A DNA stretch of 64,000 nt, taken from assembly GCF_000300195.1 (NCBI RefSeq), contig NZ_AMQH01000019.1, forward strand, positions 1 to 64,000, read 5' to 3'. Within the stretch, counting starts at the first letter, position 1; every line of letters begins with the position of its first letter. This document shows, in pieces, positions 26,444-35,073 of the stretch. The translations under genes were made by a program, and so were the position numbers. The notes under the pieces were generated by a model, which had not been told where the DNA came from, did no database searches, and worked only from the letters and a program-made list of their open reading frames with translations. Origin of the DNA: Clostridium tunisiense TJ. Lineage in GTDB: Bacteria > Bacillota > Clostridia > Clostridiales > Clostridiaceae.

Positions 26444-26785
26444 ATGCATGAATTGGGAGTGGTTATTGAGGTTATCAAAACCGTTGAAAATTTTGCAAGA
26501 AATAATGAGTTAAGTAAAATAGATACTATAGTTCTTCAAATTGGGGAATTATCATCCATGATTCCTAGATATGTTGAAGCCTGTTATCCTGCAGCGGTTG
26601 ATGGCACCTTATTACAAGATACTAAACTTAAAATTGAAATACTACCAGGCAATGGGATTTGCAAGGAGTGTAGTAAAGTTTTTAATCTTATTGAAAACAA
26701 CAGTGAATGCCCAAAGTGTCAAAGTAGTAGCTTTGAACTGTTAGGCGGCAAAGAATTTATGATAAAGGAAATCATAGCGTGCTAA
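26444..26785 (+). CDS. hypA: Hydrogenase/nickel maturation factor HypA
   Basis: 113 residues from ATG at 26444, giving the canonical start MHELGVV, where His2 and Glu3 bind nickel; a GAGAGGA site lies upstream. The zinc domain has two CXXC pairs (CKECSKVF...CPKC). ELSSMIPRYVEACYPA is the conserved centre. It acts with HypB to insert nickel. A terminator follows at 26809, closing the three-gene operon. Confidence 0.94.
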   Translation: MHELGVVIEVIKTVENFARNNELSKIDTIVLQIGELSSMIPRYVEACYPAAVDGTLLQDTKLKIEILPGNGICKECSKVFNLIENNSECPKCQSSSFELLGGKEFMIKEIIAC

Positions 26786-26808
26786 GACGGGTATAATCAT
26801 ATAAATGT

Positions 26809-26850
26809 AAAAAGAGTGGCAGAATAGAGAATATTTAGCCACTCTTTTTA
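26809..26850 (+). terminator. Terminator of hypB-hypA operon
   Basis: AAAAAGAGTGGC (26809-26820) and GCCACTCTTTTT (26838-26849) form a perfect 12-bp stem ending in T. Confidence 0.9.
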
Positions 26851-27049
26851 TATCAATTAAAGAAAATAAAAAGATTAGCTGGTAAGAGTGAAAGTATTTA
26901 AATTGAAACATTATAGTTTCATCATTATGTACTAATTATGAATTCAACGCAAGAAACTAAATATTCTCAAAATTGATTGATATTATTCAAAAACTACCAT
27001 ATAATATTAATAATATGGTGGAATAATTTCACATTTAAAGAAGGGATTA

Positions 27050-28264
27050 GTGATTTTTATGGGGGAACAAAAAGTAAGTCTTATTAATAAGACTAATACT
27101 AGAAACAAGTGGTTAATTGTTGTCATAAGTATAGTGCTTATTTTGGGGGGGAGTTATTTTATATTTCTTTATCCTAATAATACCAAAACTGCAGGAGATT
27201 ATTTAAGTGATAATTATAAAACTGCAGAATTTAATGAAGAAGGAATAGCATCAACACTTAGCTTAATAGATGACAGCAAAAAATATGATGTATTTTTTAC
27301 AGGAGAATATCATGGCGAGTTAGGAAATGAAAAAATAAGTCTTGAGATGTTAAAGTATTTGAATAAAACCTCAGGGGTAAACTACTTAATTTGTGAATTG
27401 CAATATAGTGTGGTTTTTAAATTTAATAAATACCTTGAAACTGGTGATGAAAAACTTCTAAATGAAGCTGTGAATGTAGTCAGGAAGAAGAATTCAGACT
27501 ATGCTGGTGAGAATTATTATAAATTCTGGCAAGGAATTTATGAGTATAACAAGACCTTACCAGAGGAAAAAAAGATACAAGCCTTTGGTATTGATATGGA
27601 TTTTTTACCAGATTACACTTTAAAGGTATTAAATAGTTTAATTCCAACTAAGGAACCACCAGCTGAAATAGAAGAGAATTTAAGAAAGCTTAAATCATTA
27701 TTTAGTGGTGAAGTTTCAAGTGAGGATGAAGTACCTAATATCATGTTAGCTTTGCAAGAAGATCTTAACAATAATGATAAGTTCTATAAAGTTTTCTTTG
27801 GAGAAAATTTTAATGAGTTTAAAAATAATATAAGTAGCATGGTTAATACTGCTGAGTACGCAAAAACTCAAGATGTTAATAGAGATGAGTTAATTTATGA
27901 TAATTTTATGAGAATATATAAAGAAAATCCCAAGGGAAAATACTATGGCCAGTTTGGAAGACTTCATATCTATAGACAAGATTTCTTAGATAGTGGTAAA
28001 ACATTCTTTACATTTGCAAAAATAATGGAAAACAAAGGTAATTTAAAAGTATTATCCATACCTATAATTTATTCTGATAGTGCAGACTTAATGAGCGAAG
28101 CTGATAATTTAGCAAATGGTAATTTCTCAATATTTAAACTAAATAGCAAAGGGTCGCCTTATAGAAAGTCTCAAGATACCATAGTTACCAAAAATATAAT
28201 TGGCGGTATGAATGGAAACACAACAGATAATTACCAGTATGTAATTTATACCAGAGATAAGTAA
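27050..28264 (+). CDS. Membrane-anchored erythromycin-esterase-like protein
   Basis: 404 residues, GTG start after AAGGGA; an ATG three codons later is an alternative. A single N-terminal membrane helix (about 20-40) leaves the rest outside the cell. Motifs FFTGEYHGELGNEKISLEMLKYL, CELQYSVVFKFNKYLETGDE and IQAFGIDMDF recall the erythromycin-esterase/ChaN-like hydrolase fold, with the Glu and His of the EYHG site intact. I cannot say whether it hydrolyses an antibiotic; such proteins are often of unknown function. A decayed C-terminus of a paralogue lies 38 bp downstream. Confidence 0.65.
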   Translation: MIFMGEQKVSLINKTNTRNKWLIVVISIVLILGGSYFIFLYPNNTKTAGDYLSDNYKTAEFNEEGIASTLSLIDDSKKYDVFFTGEYHGELGNEKISLEMLKYLNKTSGVNYLICELQYSVVFKFNKYLETGDEKLLNEAVNVVRKKNSDYAGENYYKFWQGIYEYNKTLPEEKKIQAFGIDMDFLPDYTLKVLNSLIPTKEPPAEIEENLRKLKSLFSGEVSSEDEVPNIMLALQEDLNNNDKFYKVFFGENFNEFKNNISSMVNTAEYAKTQDVNRDELIYDNFMRIYKENPKGKYYGQFGRLHIYRQDFLDSGKTFFTFAKIMENKGNLKVLSIPIIYSDSADLMSEADNLANGNFSIFKLNSKGSPYRKSQDTIVTKNIIGGMNGNTTDNYQYVIYTRDK

Positions 28265-28302
28265 GAATAGTATAAATTTATAAAGAAGAGGAGTTAATAT
28301 AG

Positions 28303-28410
28303 TTAACTCCTGATGGTAATCCCACAGATGGAGTTACAACAGACTATTATCAGTATGTAGTGGTAATTAAAGACTCTCAAGCAACAGAGCCTCTTAATGA
28401 GGAATATTGA
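28303..28410 (+). pseudogene. Remnant of duplicated esterase-like gene C-terminus
   Basis: An open stretch from 28303 to the TGA at 28410 encodes DGVTTDYYQYVVVIKDSQ. This lines up with NGNTTDNYQYVIYTRDK at the end of the preceding gene. There is no start codon or ribosome site, and the rest of the gene is missing. It is best read as the trace of a tandem duplication followed by deletion. Confidence 0.7.
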
Positions 28411-28522
28411 TAAAAACACCTTTACAATAATAGATATTAGATATATAATATTACACATATTTCTAAAACTGAGACAATACTGTATATGCGTTGAAGAAGA
28501 AGAGTACATGGAAAGTTAATTT

Positions 28523-28556
28523 AGGTATCTGAAAATAAATAACAAGTAAAAGATAC
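28523..28556. repeat. Small repeat with covarying stem, copy 1
   Basis: A 34-bp unit starting AGGTATCTGAAAATAAATAA. Its ends GTATCT and AGATAC pair. The copy at 37602 carries GCATCT and AGATGT, so both sides of the stem changed together. Confidence 0.6.
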
Positions 28557-28564
28557 GGTATAGA

Positions 28565-28772
28565 GATCTAAGGAGGGTGAGAACTTAGAATTTAACTCTG
28601 TGGAAGGAAGCTTTGGAGCAATAAATAGAAAGTCAAATTTGATGTAGTATATTTATGGGGTAATTCCCTTAAAGATAATTAAGTTGGGTTAAGGAAACTT
28701 AACCAATTTAGGTGGTAACGCGGAAAATAGCCTTTCGTCCTAAGATATTTGGATGAAGGGCTATTTTCTTTG
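28565..28772 (+). promoter_or_regulatory. T-box leader of glutamyl-tRNA synthetase gene
   Basis: The T-box proper, AGGTGGTAACGCGG (28710-28723), is nearly canonical. Before it is a stem III-like hairpin (TTGGGTTAAG-GAAA-CTTAACCAA, 28684-28706). After it comes a terminator, GAAAATAGCC...GGCTATTTTC plus T residues (28723-28772). Such leaders sense uncharged tRNA by codon-anticodon pairing, and GAA triplets compatible with Glu lie near 28581-28590; I could not fix which one is the specifier. The left boundary is approximate. Confidence 0.9.
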
Positions 28773-28892
28773 CAGGTAATTTTGGAACAGTTTTTTTAGC
28801 TATTCTATTAATTACCTTAAGATAATGAAGAGAAAAAATAGTGTAAGCTAGAACTTTAGTTTTAAATCATAAAAAAGAAGGGAAGGAAAGTT

Positions 28893-30551
28893 ATGAGTTA
28901 TGATAAATTAGCAAAGCTAATATACCCAAACATGGATAAGAATCCAGAGTATTATTTTGAGAAGTACCCTAAGAGGAATTTGCCAGAAGGGGCTAGGGTT
29001 ACTCGATATGCACCAAGTCCAACAGGGTTTCAGCACATTGGCAGTGTGTTTTCTGCAATAATTGATGAAAGATTAGCGAGTCAAAGTGATGGGGTTTTTT
29101 ACATTAGAGTTGAGGATACAGACCAGAAAAGAGAAATAGAAGGGGCTGTTGAGGATACTATAGAAACCATGCATAAGTTTGGACTAAACTTTCATGAGGG
29201 AATGGTGTCAAGGCATGAATCAAAAGGTGCTTATGGACCTTATAGACAAAGTGAGAGAGAAGAAATATATAAGACTTTTGTATATGATTTAATCAACAAG
29301 GGTTTAGCATATCCTTGCTTTTGTACTGCTGAAGAGCTAGGAGAACTTAGGGAAAGACAGATTAAAGAAAAGATAACTCCAGGATACTATGGACAGTATG
29401 CAAAGTGTAGAAACATATCAACTGAAGAAGCAATTAAAAGAATTGAAAGTGGTGAGGAGTACATAATTAGATTAAAATCACCAGGACATCCAGAAGGAAA
29501 AGTAGAAATTCATGATTTGATAAAAGGGATTGTTACCTTTCCAGAAAATATTCAAGATATAGTTCTAATAAAAGGAGATGGACTACCAACTTATCATTTA
29601 GCACATGCTGTGGATGATCACTTAATGGGCACTACTCATGTTATTAGAGGAGAAGAATGGCTATCCTCAGCCCCAATTCATGTTCAACTTTTTAAGGTTT
29701 TAGGGTTTCAGATTCCAAAGTATGCCCACACTCCAACTATTATGAAAATAGACGGAGATTCTAAAAGGAAGTTGTCTAAGAGGAAGGATTTAGAGGCTGC
29801 TGTTTCATATTATCACGAAATGGGATATCCAGTGGAGTCAGTTACTGAATACTTGTTAAACATAATTAATTCTGATTTTGAACAATGGAGAGTTGATAAT
29901 CCTCATGAGGATAGCTCTAGGTTTAAGGTGGAACTGGAGAAGATGAGTAAAAGTGGAGCCTTATTTGATTTAATTAAGCTTAATGATGTTTCTAAAGAGG
30001 TTATAGCTAGAATGAAGGCAGAGGTTGTATATAATAAATATATATGTTGGGCTAAAGACTATGATAATGAGATGTATAGTCTTGTTACTTCCAATGAGGC
30101 TCTAAGTAAAGCTATATTTAACATTGACAAAGAGGGATTAAATCCAAGGAAGGACTATGCGAAGTGGTCTGAGGTTAGAGAAAAGATATTTTATTTCTTT
30201 GATGAATTGTTTAATAGAGAAGAGAAAGAAGCTATAGAAATTCCAACCAAGATGAGTTTTGAAGAAGCCAAGAGAATTGTAGCGACTTATTCAAAGATTT
30301 ATAATTTCAATTCAAATAAAGAGGAATGGTTTGAGGAGTTGAAGGCCATAGGTAGAACCCTTGGTTATACTGCCAATAGAAAAGAATTTAAAGCTAATCC
30401 TGAAAACTTTAAGGGTATGATAGCAGAGGTGGCAGCAACTATAAGAACAGCATTAACCCACAGAGTTAATGCTCCAGATCTTTACACAGTGATGCAAATA
30501 ATGGGTGAAGCTAAAGTTAGAAGTAGATTCAATAAGTTTTTAGAAGAATAA
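28893..30551 (+). CDS. gltX: Glutamyl-tRNA synthetase
   Basis: 552 residues. The class I signature is [18 protein letters not shown] (HIGH variant HIGS), and the KMSKS equivalent is [40 protein letters not shown] and [18 protein letters not shown] are all characteristic of GluRS. The C-terminal helical anticodon domain is present. It charges tRNA-Glu (and possibly tRNA-Gln, if an amidotransferase route is used). The T-box leader upstream couples expression to uncharged tRNA. The start ATG follows GGGAAGG. Confidence 0.94.
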   Translation: MSYDKLAKLIYPNMDKNPEYYFEKYPKRNLPEGARVTRYAPSPTGFQHIGSVFSAIIDERLASQSDGVFYIRVEDTDQKREIEGAVEDTIETMHKFGLNFHEGMVSRHESKGAYGPYRQSEREEIYKTFVYDLINKGLAYPCFCTAEELGELRERQIKEKITPGYYGQYAKCRNISTEEAIKRIESGEEYIIRLKSPGHPEGKVEIHDLIKGIVTFPENIQDIVLIKGDGLPTYHLAHAVDDHLMGTTHVIRGEEWLSSAPIHVQLFKVLGFQIPKYAHTPTIMKIDGDSKRKLSKRKDLEAAVSYYHEMGYPVESVTEYLLNIINSDFEQWRVDNPHEDSSRFKVELEKMSKSGALFDLIKLNDVSKEVIARMKAEVVYNKYICWAKDYDNEMYSLVTSNEALSKAIFNIDKEGLNPRKDYAKWSEVREKIFYFFDELFNREEKEAIEIPTKMSFEEAKRIVATYSKIYNFNSNKEEWFEELKAIGRTLGYTANRKEFKANPENFKGMIAEVAATIRTALTHRVNAPDLYTVMQIMGEAKVRSRFNKFLEE

Positions 30552-30588
30552 TAGTAAGGTTAAGGGCTGAAACCCGCATAAATACTAT

Positions 30589-30636
30589 ATATTGTTCTAT
30601 TGTTATAAATATATATTTATAACAATAGAACAATAT
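30589..30636. terminator. 48-bp perfect palindrome, bidirectional terminator
   Basis: Each 24-base half is the exact reverse complement of the other (half-site begins ATATTGTTCTATTG). It sits in the 97-bp gap between two convergent genes, so both transcripts would form a stem of up to about 22 bp. Confidence 0.75.
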
Positions 30637-30648
30637 TTATTTACATAT

Positions 30649-31731
30649 TTATGACATGGATTTTTGTAGATGTAATTCAATAGCTTCATCTATTTTTGTA
30701 CTATTGATGGATTTAAGATGTTCATCAGGAATTATTATATACTTGCAATTGCTAGTCCTTAAATAGCTATAAATAATTTGAGCCTCATCAATATCATCTC
30801 TAGTTACTTTAATAGAAGAACTAAGAACATCAGTATTAAAGTTAATAAGAATATCATTTTTTAATACTTGAATTAATTCTTTGCTAAGGCTATAAAAAGT
30901 ATATTTCTTACTGAAGATAACTTTATTTCCTTTAATATAGAAAGCCTTAATACAGTTTTCTTTAAGTGACTCAAGCATCAGGATATTATTATTTGCCTTT
31001 GTAAAATCTATAACCTTTTCTTTGTTCATGAGAGATTTTATTGCTTCTATACAATCCCTGTATTTTGCAGCAGCTTCGAAGTTGAACTCCTCTGATGCTT
31101 TATTCATTGCTTCATCAAGTTCTAAGATCAAAGTATTATCAAGGCCATTTAGGAATCCAATGATTTTTTTAATTATGTTGTTATACTGAGCTTTAGCTCT
31201 ACTACCCGTACACATACCAAGGCAAAGTCCTAGGGAGTGATTAAGGCAGGTAGAATTTTTTTTAGTAGGATTACTACAATTTATTTTATAAAACTCCTTT
31301 ATACATTCTAAAGCGTTTTCTATAATACCTTTTGTTGCATAGGGTCCAAAGTAAAGATTTCTAGGATTTTCATCATTATTATTCGTTACTTCTATCTTTG
31401 GATAACTCTCGTCCATAGTTATTTTTATATATGTATAAGCTAAAGGATTTTTCATCAGCTTATTATAGGCAGGTTTCAACTTTTTGATTAATTGGCATTC
31501 CAACATAAAGGCTTCAAATTCTGTATCTGTAACTATATAATCAAGGTCTTTTAGATTTTGCACAAGTTTTTCTAGTTTTGAAGAGGAATGCTTTGATTTG
31601 TAAAAGTATGATCTAACTCTGTTTTTTAAATTTTTAGATTTTCCCACATAAATTATAGTGCCCAAGGAATCCTTCATTAGATATACTCCAGGGCAACTGG
31701 GAAGATTTTTAACCTTTTCCTTTAGCGTCAT
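30649..31731 (-). CDS. GIY-YIG nuclease, UvrC N-terminal-half-like
   Basis: 360 residues from ATG at 31731 (AAAGGAT site); an in-frame start 12 codons upstream lacks one. The N-terminal GIY-YIG nuclease domain reads CPGVYLMKDSLGTIIYVGKSKNLKNRVRSYF. A Cys-rich middle follows (CLNHSLGLCLGMC) and then a UVR motif that binds UvrB (EFNFEAAAKYRDCIEAI). Full UvrC is about 600 residues and continues with an RNase H-like 5'-incision domain and HhH motifs, which are absent here. It is thus an accessory 3'-incision nuclease like Cho, although Cho lacks a UVR motif. It is probably a genuine short family, not a truncation. Confidence 0.85.
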   Translation of the reverse strand: MTLKEKVKNLPSCPGVYLMKDSLGTIIYVGKSKNLKNRVRSYFYKSKHSSSKLEKLVQNLKDLDYIVTDTEFEAFMLECQLIKKLKPAYNKLMKNPLAYTYIKITMDESYPKIEVTNNNDENPRNLYFGPYATKGIIENALECIKEFYKINCSNPTKKNSTCLNHSLGLCLGMCTGSRAKAQYNNIIKKIIGFLNGLDNTLILELDEAMNKASEEFNFEAAAKYRDCIEAIKSLMNKEKVIDFTKANNNILMLESLKENCIKAFYIKGNKVIFSKKYTFYSLSKELIQVLKNDILINFNTDVLSSSIKVTRDDIDEAQIIYSYLRTSNCKYIIIPDEHLKSINSTKIDEAIELHLQKSMS

Positions 31732-31866
31732 AAAAATATCCTTTCTATATACATAGAATTTTAACAAAATAATAAAATTAAAGATAAAGCATAAACAAGA
31801 TTATGGGTAGCATCTACACCTGTAATTATAGTAGCATTACATAAAATTAACTTCAATGGATTATAA

Positions 31867-32019
31867 TATTTACCAAAATTTACTTTGAGTAAAATTACAT
31901 TCAGTGTGGCTGATGAAATATTAAAGTTTAAGCAGCTTTTAGACATGAGAGCAATAACTCAAGAAGAATTTGATAAGAAGAAAGTTGCATTAATTTCCAG
32001 ATACACTCCTAGCTGTTAA
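31867..32019 (+). pseudogene. Fragment of SHOCT-domain protein
   Basis: Reading from 31867 to the TAA at 32019 gives VADEILKFKQLLDMRAITQE and continues EEFDKKKVALI, a textbook SHOCT C-terminal module. There is no start codon, ribosome site or upstream domain. The rest of the gene appears lost. Confidence 0.7.
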
Positions 32020-32033
32020 ATTCTATAGAGTAG

Positions 32034-32311
32034 TTGACAATTTATAGTCCTATGTAATAAGATGATAATGATAGGTTTCATTAAAAATAAATGAGGTGCT
32101 TTATGAGCGTGTTAGTATCTAAATAGATAAAATTTTATAACTAAATAAGTCTTTCAAAAAGGGGTATTTTATACCTTTGTTTGTCATGGGGTTATTTAGT
32201 AAAATCTATGAAGATACAATCCACGAAGTGCTGTATATTAAGAAAGGGTAGTTTATTCTACCTTTTATGAAGTTACGTATTTTTAGCTGTGGTGGTATCC
32301 ACAGCTTTTTT
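32034..32311 (+). promoter_or_regulatory. Promoter and attenuator-like leader of MutS2-like gene
   Basis: TTGACA (32034-32039) with a -10-like TAAGAT at 32058 starts a long leader. It contains a 7-codon ORF (32103-32126) and several hairpins (AAGGGGTAT/ATACC near 32160-32183; AAAGGGTAG/CTACCTTT near 32243). It ends with a clean terminator, AGCTGTGG-TGGTAT-CCACAGCT plus T (32285-32311). GATACAATCCAC (32213-32224) can pair with GTGGTGGTATC (32289-32299) over 9 bp, an alternative fold that would break the terminator. This is the logic of ribosome-sensing attenuators. Confidence 0.65.
32103..32126 (+). CDS. Candidate leader peptide MSVLVSK
   Basis: ATG-AGC-GTG-TTA-GTA-TCT-AAA-TAG, with GAGGTG five bases upstream of the ATG. 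It lies inside the leader of the MutS2-like gene, upstream of a terminator/antiterminator pair. A role as a sensed uORF is inference. Confidence 0.5.
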   Translation: MSVLVSK

Positions 32312-32406
32312 GTTTTTTGGGAATATTAATAGATGAAATCTATCTATAGGGATAGTATCTTCATGAAGTAAAAAGAAAAGAAAATTTTACATGAGGAGAT
32401 AAGAAA

Positions 32407-34314
32407 ATGAATACAAATACATTTAATAAGTTACAATATATGGAATTGAAGGAAGTAGTAAAGTCCTATTGTGTAAGTGGGTTAGGAAAAGACTTAATAG
32501 ATAAGCTTGAACCAAGCACAAGTTTGAAGGTTGTGGATCAAAGACTTAATGAAACAACTGAAGGGCGGGTGATTCTAGATACTGTTAGTCATATTCCATT
32601 AGAGGGAGTATTTAATATAACAAATATTATAGATAGTATGGAAAAAGGAGCAATTTTAGAGCCTGAAGCATTGACCACTCTTTGTAATTTCCTAAGAGGC
32701 TGTAGAAAAATTAAGGAATTTATGAAGGGAAAAGAATTTTATGCTCCTACCTTAAGTGCATATGGAGATTCTATTACGGAATTTAAGTCTGTAGAAGAAG
32801 AAATTGAGTTTGCAATAAGAGGTAGTGTAGTAGATTCTAATGCCAGTAAAGAACTGAAAAAAATTCGTAGGCATATAGAAGTAACTGAAGGGAAGATACA
32901 AGAAAAGCTAGAGAACTTTTTGAAAAGTAGCAACAATAAAACTTATATACAAGATTTTTTCATTAGCAAGAGAAAAGACAGATATACAATTCCTATAAAG
33001 TCCGCTTATAAAAATTATGTAACAGGAACAATTGTAGAAACCTCCTCTAAGGGGTCTACAGTGTTTATTGAGCCAAGTATTATATCAAAAAATACTTTGG
33101 AATTAGTAGAACTAAAATCCGAGGAAGCGCTAGAAGAGTATAAGATATTATCTTATTTAACAGGCTTGATTTTTGATAATATAAGGGCAATAAAAATTAA
33201 TATTGAGGTAATGGCAGAATATGATATGATTTTTGCTAAAGCTAAATATAGTAGAGAGATTCAGGGAATAAAGCCTAAGCTTAATGACTACGGATATATA
33301 GATCTTGTTAAAGGAAAGCATCCTCTATTAAAAGGAGATATAGTGCCTTTAGATTTTAGAATTGGAGTAGATTACAGGGCTTTAATAATAACAGGACCTA
33401 ATGCTGGGGGAAAAACTGTTGCCTTAAAAACCGTTGGACTTTTAACTTTAGCTGTGCAGTCAGGGTTTCATATTTCAGCTAAAGATGGAACAGAGATGTC
33501 TGTTTTTGAGAAGGTTTTTGTGGATATTGGAGATGATCAAAGTATAGAGAACTCCCTTAGTACCTTTTCTTCTCATATTAAGAACTTGGCAGATATTATT
33601 AATTGCAGTAATAGGTCTACTTTAATCCTTTGTGATGAAATAGGAAGTGGAACTGAACCAAATGAAGGGGCAGGTCTAGCTATTGCTATTTTGGAAGAAT
33701 TTTATCATAAAGGGTGTATAATCATGGCAACTACCCATTATGGTGAGATTAAAAATTTCTCTGAGAGTCATAATGATTTTGAAAATGCTGCTATGCAGTT
33801 TAAAAGTGATACCTTAGAACCCTTATATAAATTAATTATAGGAAAATCAGGAGAAAGTAATGCTCTTTGGATATCTAAGAAAATGGGTATAAAAGAGTCT
33901 ATTCTTGAAAGAGCAAGGCAATATATTGAAAATAAAAGTTACAACTTAGATTTAATAAAGGACAGCAAAGTTAAAAAGAAAAAGGAAGAGGAAGTAATAA
34001 GTAACAAGGAAGGCTATGAGTTTAAAACTGGAGATAAAGTTTTTCTTATAGATCATAGCGATTATGGCATTGTTTATGAATCAGTGGATAGATTTAATAA
34101 TATTAAGGTGTTATACAAAGATAGCTTTGTTGAAGTTAATATAAAGAGACTTAAGCTAGACTTAAAGGCCGAAGAACTATATCCAGAGGGATACGATCTG
34201 AATACCTTGTTTGTAAGTTATAAAGAAAGAAAGCTTGAAAGGGATATAGAAAGAGGTTCTAAGAAAGCTCTTAAGCTTATTCAAAAGGAAATGAGAAACA
34301 ATAGAAAATCTTAA
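32407..34314 (+). CDS. MutS2-like ATPase lacking the Smr domain
   Basis: 635 residues. The N-terminal lever/clamp region is followed by the MutS ATPase: Walker A TGPNAGGKTVALKTVGLL, VDIGDDQSIENSLSTFSSHI, Walker B LILCDEIGSGTEPNEGAGLA and ATTHYGEIK. A KOW-like segment comes next (FKTGDKVFLIDHSDYGIVYE). It ends soon after, with a basic helix. Canonical MutS2 is about 780 residues and carries a C-terminal Smr nuclease domain, which is missing here. MutS2 is known in Bacillus to act on collided ribosomes; a Smr-less form could remodel without cutting. The leader upstream looks like a translation-responsive attenuator. It is probably a distinct subfamily rather than a broken gene. Confidence 0.85.
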   Translation: MNTNTFNKLQYMELKEVVKSYCVSGLGKDLIDKLEPSTSLKVVDQRLNETTEGRVILDTVSHIPLEGVFNITNIIDSMEKGAILEPEALTTLCNFLRGCRKIKEFMKGKEFYAPTLSAYGDSITEFKSVEEEIEFAIRGSVVDSNASKELKKIRRHIEVTEGKIQEKLENFLKSSNNKTYIQDFFISKRKDRYTIPIKSAYKNYVTGTIVETSSKGSTVFIEPSIISKNTLELVELKSEEALEEYKILSYLTGLIFDNIRAIKINIEVMAEYDMIFAKAKYSREIQGIKPKLNDYGYIDLVKGKHPLLKGDIVPLDFRIGVDYRALIITGPNAGGKTVALKTVGLLTLAVQSGFHISAKDGTEMSVFEKVFVDIGDDQSIENSLSTFSSHIKNLADIINCSNRSTLILCDEIGSGTEPNEGAGLAIAILEEFYHKGCIIMATTHYGEIKNFSESHNDFENAAMQFKSDTLEPLYKLIIGKSGESNALWISKKMGIKESILERARQYIENKSYNLDLIKDSKVKKKKEEEVISNKEGYEFKTGDKVFLIDHSDYGIVYESVDRFNNIKVLYKDSFVEVNIKRLKLDLKAEELYPEGYDLNTLFVSYKERKLERDIERGSKKALKLIQKEMRNNRKS

Positions 34315-34504
34315 AAATTAAGTTTATTTGTCTACTAAGGGAGATTTATATTTCATTGAATATTCAATGGAGTAAAACGTAAAGTATAGATGAGGTTAAT
34401 CTTAAAGAAGTAGAAATGCTTAGTACAATAATTTAAAGGTTTTGTATTGGTAATAAGCTGTTTGGAGCAGTTGATATAAAAAGTTAGTTGAGAGGAATAT
34501 TATT

Positions 34505-34939
34505 ATGATTAAAAAATTAGCTATAAATGACGATGAAATCAATAAGATAATGGATATTTGGAAAGAGGCTACCATTAAGGCTCATAATTTTATTTCAGAG
34601 GATTATTGGTTAAATAGTTATAATGTTGTAAAAGAAAAATACATTCCCATGGCTGAAACCTATGTTTATTTAGAGCAGGGACAAATACAGGGTTTCATAA
34701 GTGTCATAGGCGGAGATTTTATTGGAGCGGTGTTTGTTCATGTAAATTGTCAAGGTAAAGGGATAGGAACTAAGTTAATTGATTATGTAAAATCCATTTA
34801 TTCAAAGATTAATTTGGCAGTTTATAAGGAAAACTATAAATCTGTAGAGTTTTATAAAAAGGCTGGATTCATAGTTGAAAGTGAAACCATAAATGAAGAA
34901 ACTAAGAGACCTGAATATATTATGTGTTTTCAAAAATAG
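34505..34939 (+). CDS. GNAT-family N-acetyltransferase
   Basis: 144 residues. Acetyl-CoA binding region: FVHVNCQGKGIGTKLIDYVKSIYSKINLAVYKENYKSVEFYKKAGFIV, typical of the YjaB/PhnO-like GNAT group. The opening IKKLAINDDEINKIMDIWKEATIKAH is usual for the same group. The substrate is unknown. ATG with GAGAGGA upstream; it stands alone between the MutS2-like gene and a secreted protein gene. Confidence 0.9.
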   Translation: MIKKLAINDDEINKIMDIWKEATIKAHNFISEDYWLNSYNVVKEKYIPMAETYVYLEQGQIQGFISVIGGDFIGAVFVHVNCQGKGIGTKLIDYVKSIYSKINLAVYKENYKSVEFYKKAGFIVESETINEETKRPEYIMCFQK

Positions 34940-35073
34940 CAGGAATATGAAATTAGGTTTTTAAAAATCTTATTTTGATTTCTTAAGAAATATTTAAGAA
35001 ATATGATAACTAATTCTTAAAACCACTCTTTTATAATTATATATATAAAATAATTTAACAAGGGTGGGTTTTA

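Noticed and set aside
34354..34369. CATTGAATATTCAATG palindrome as operator
   Set aside because: Exact but short and AT-rich; no regulator or promoter nearby to support it.
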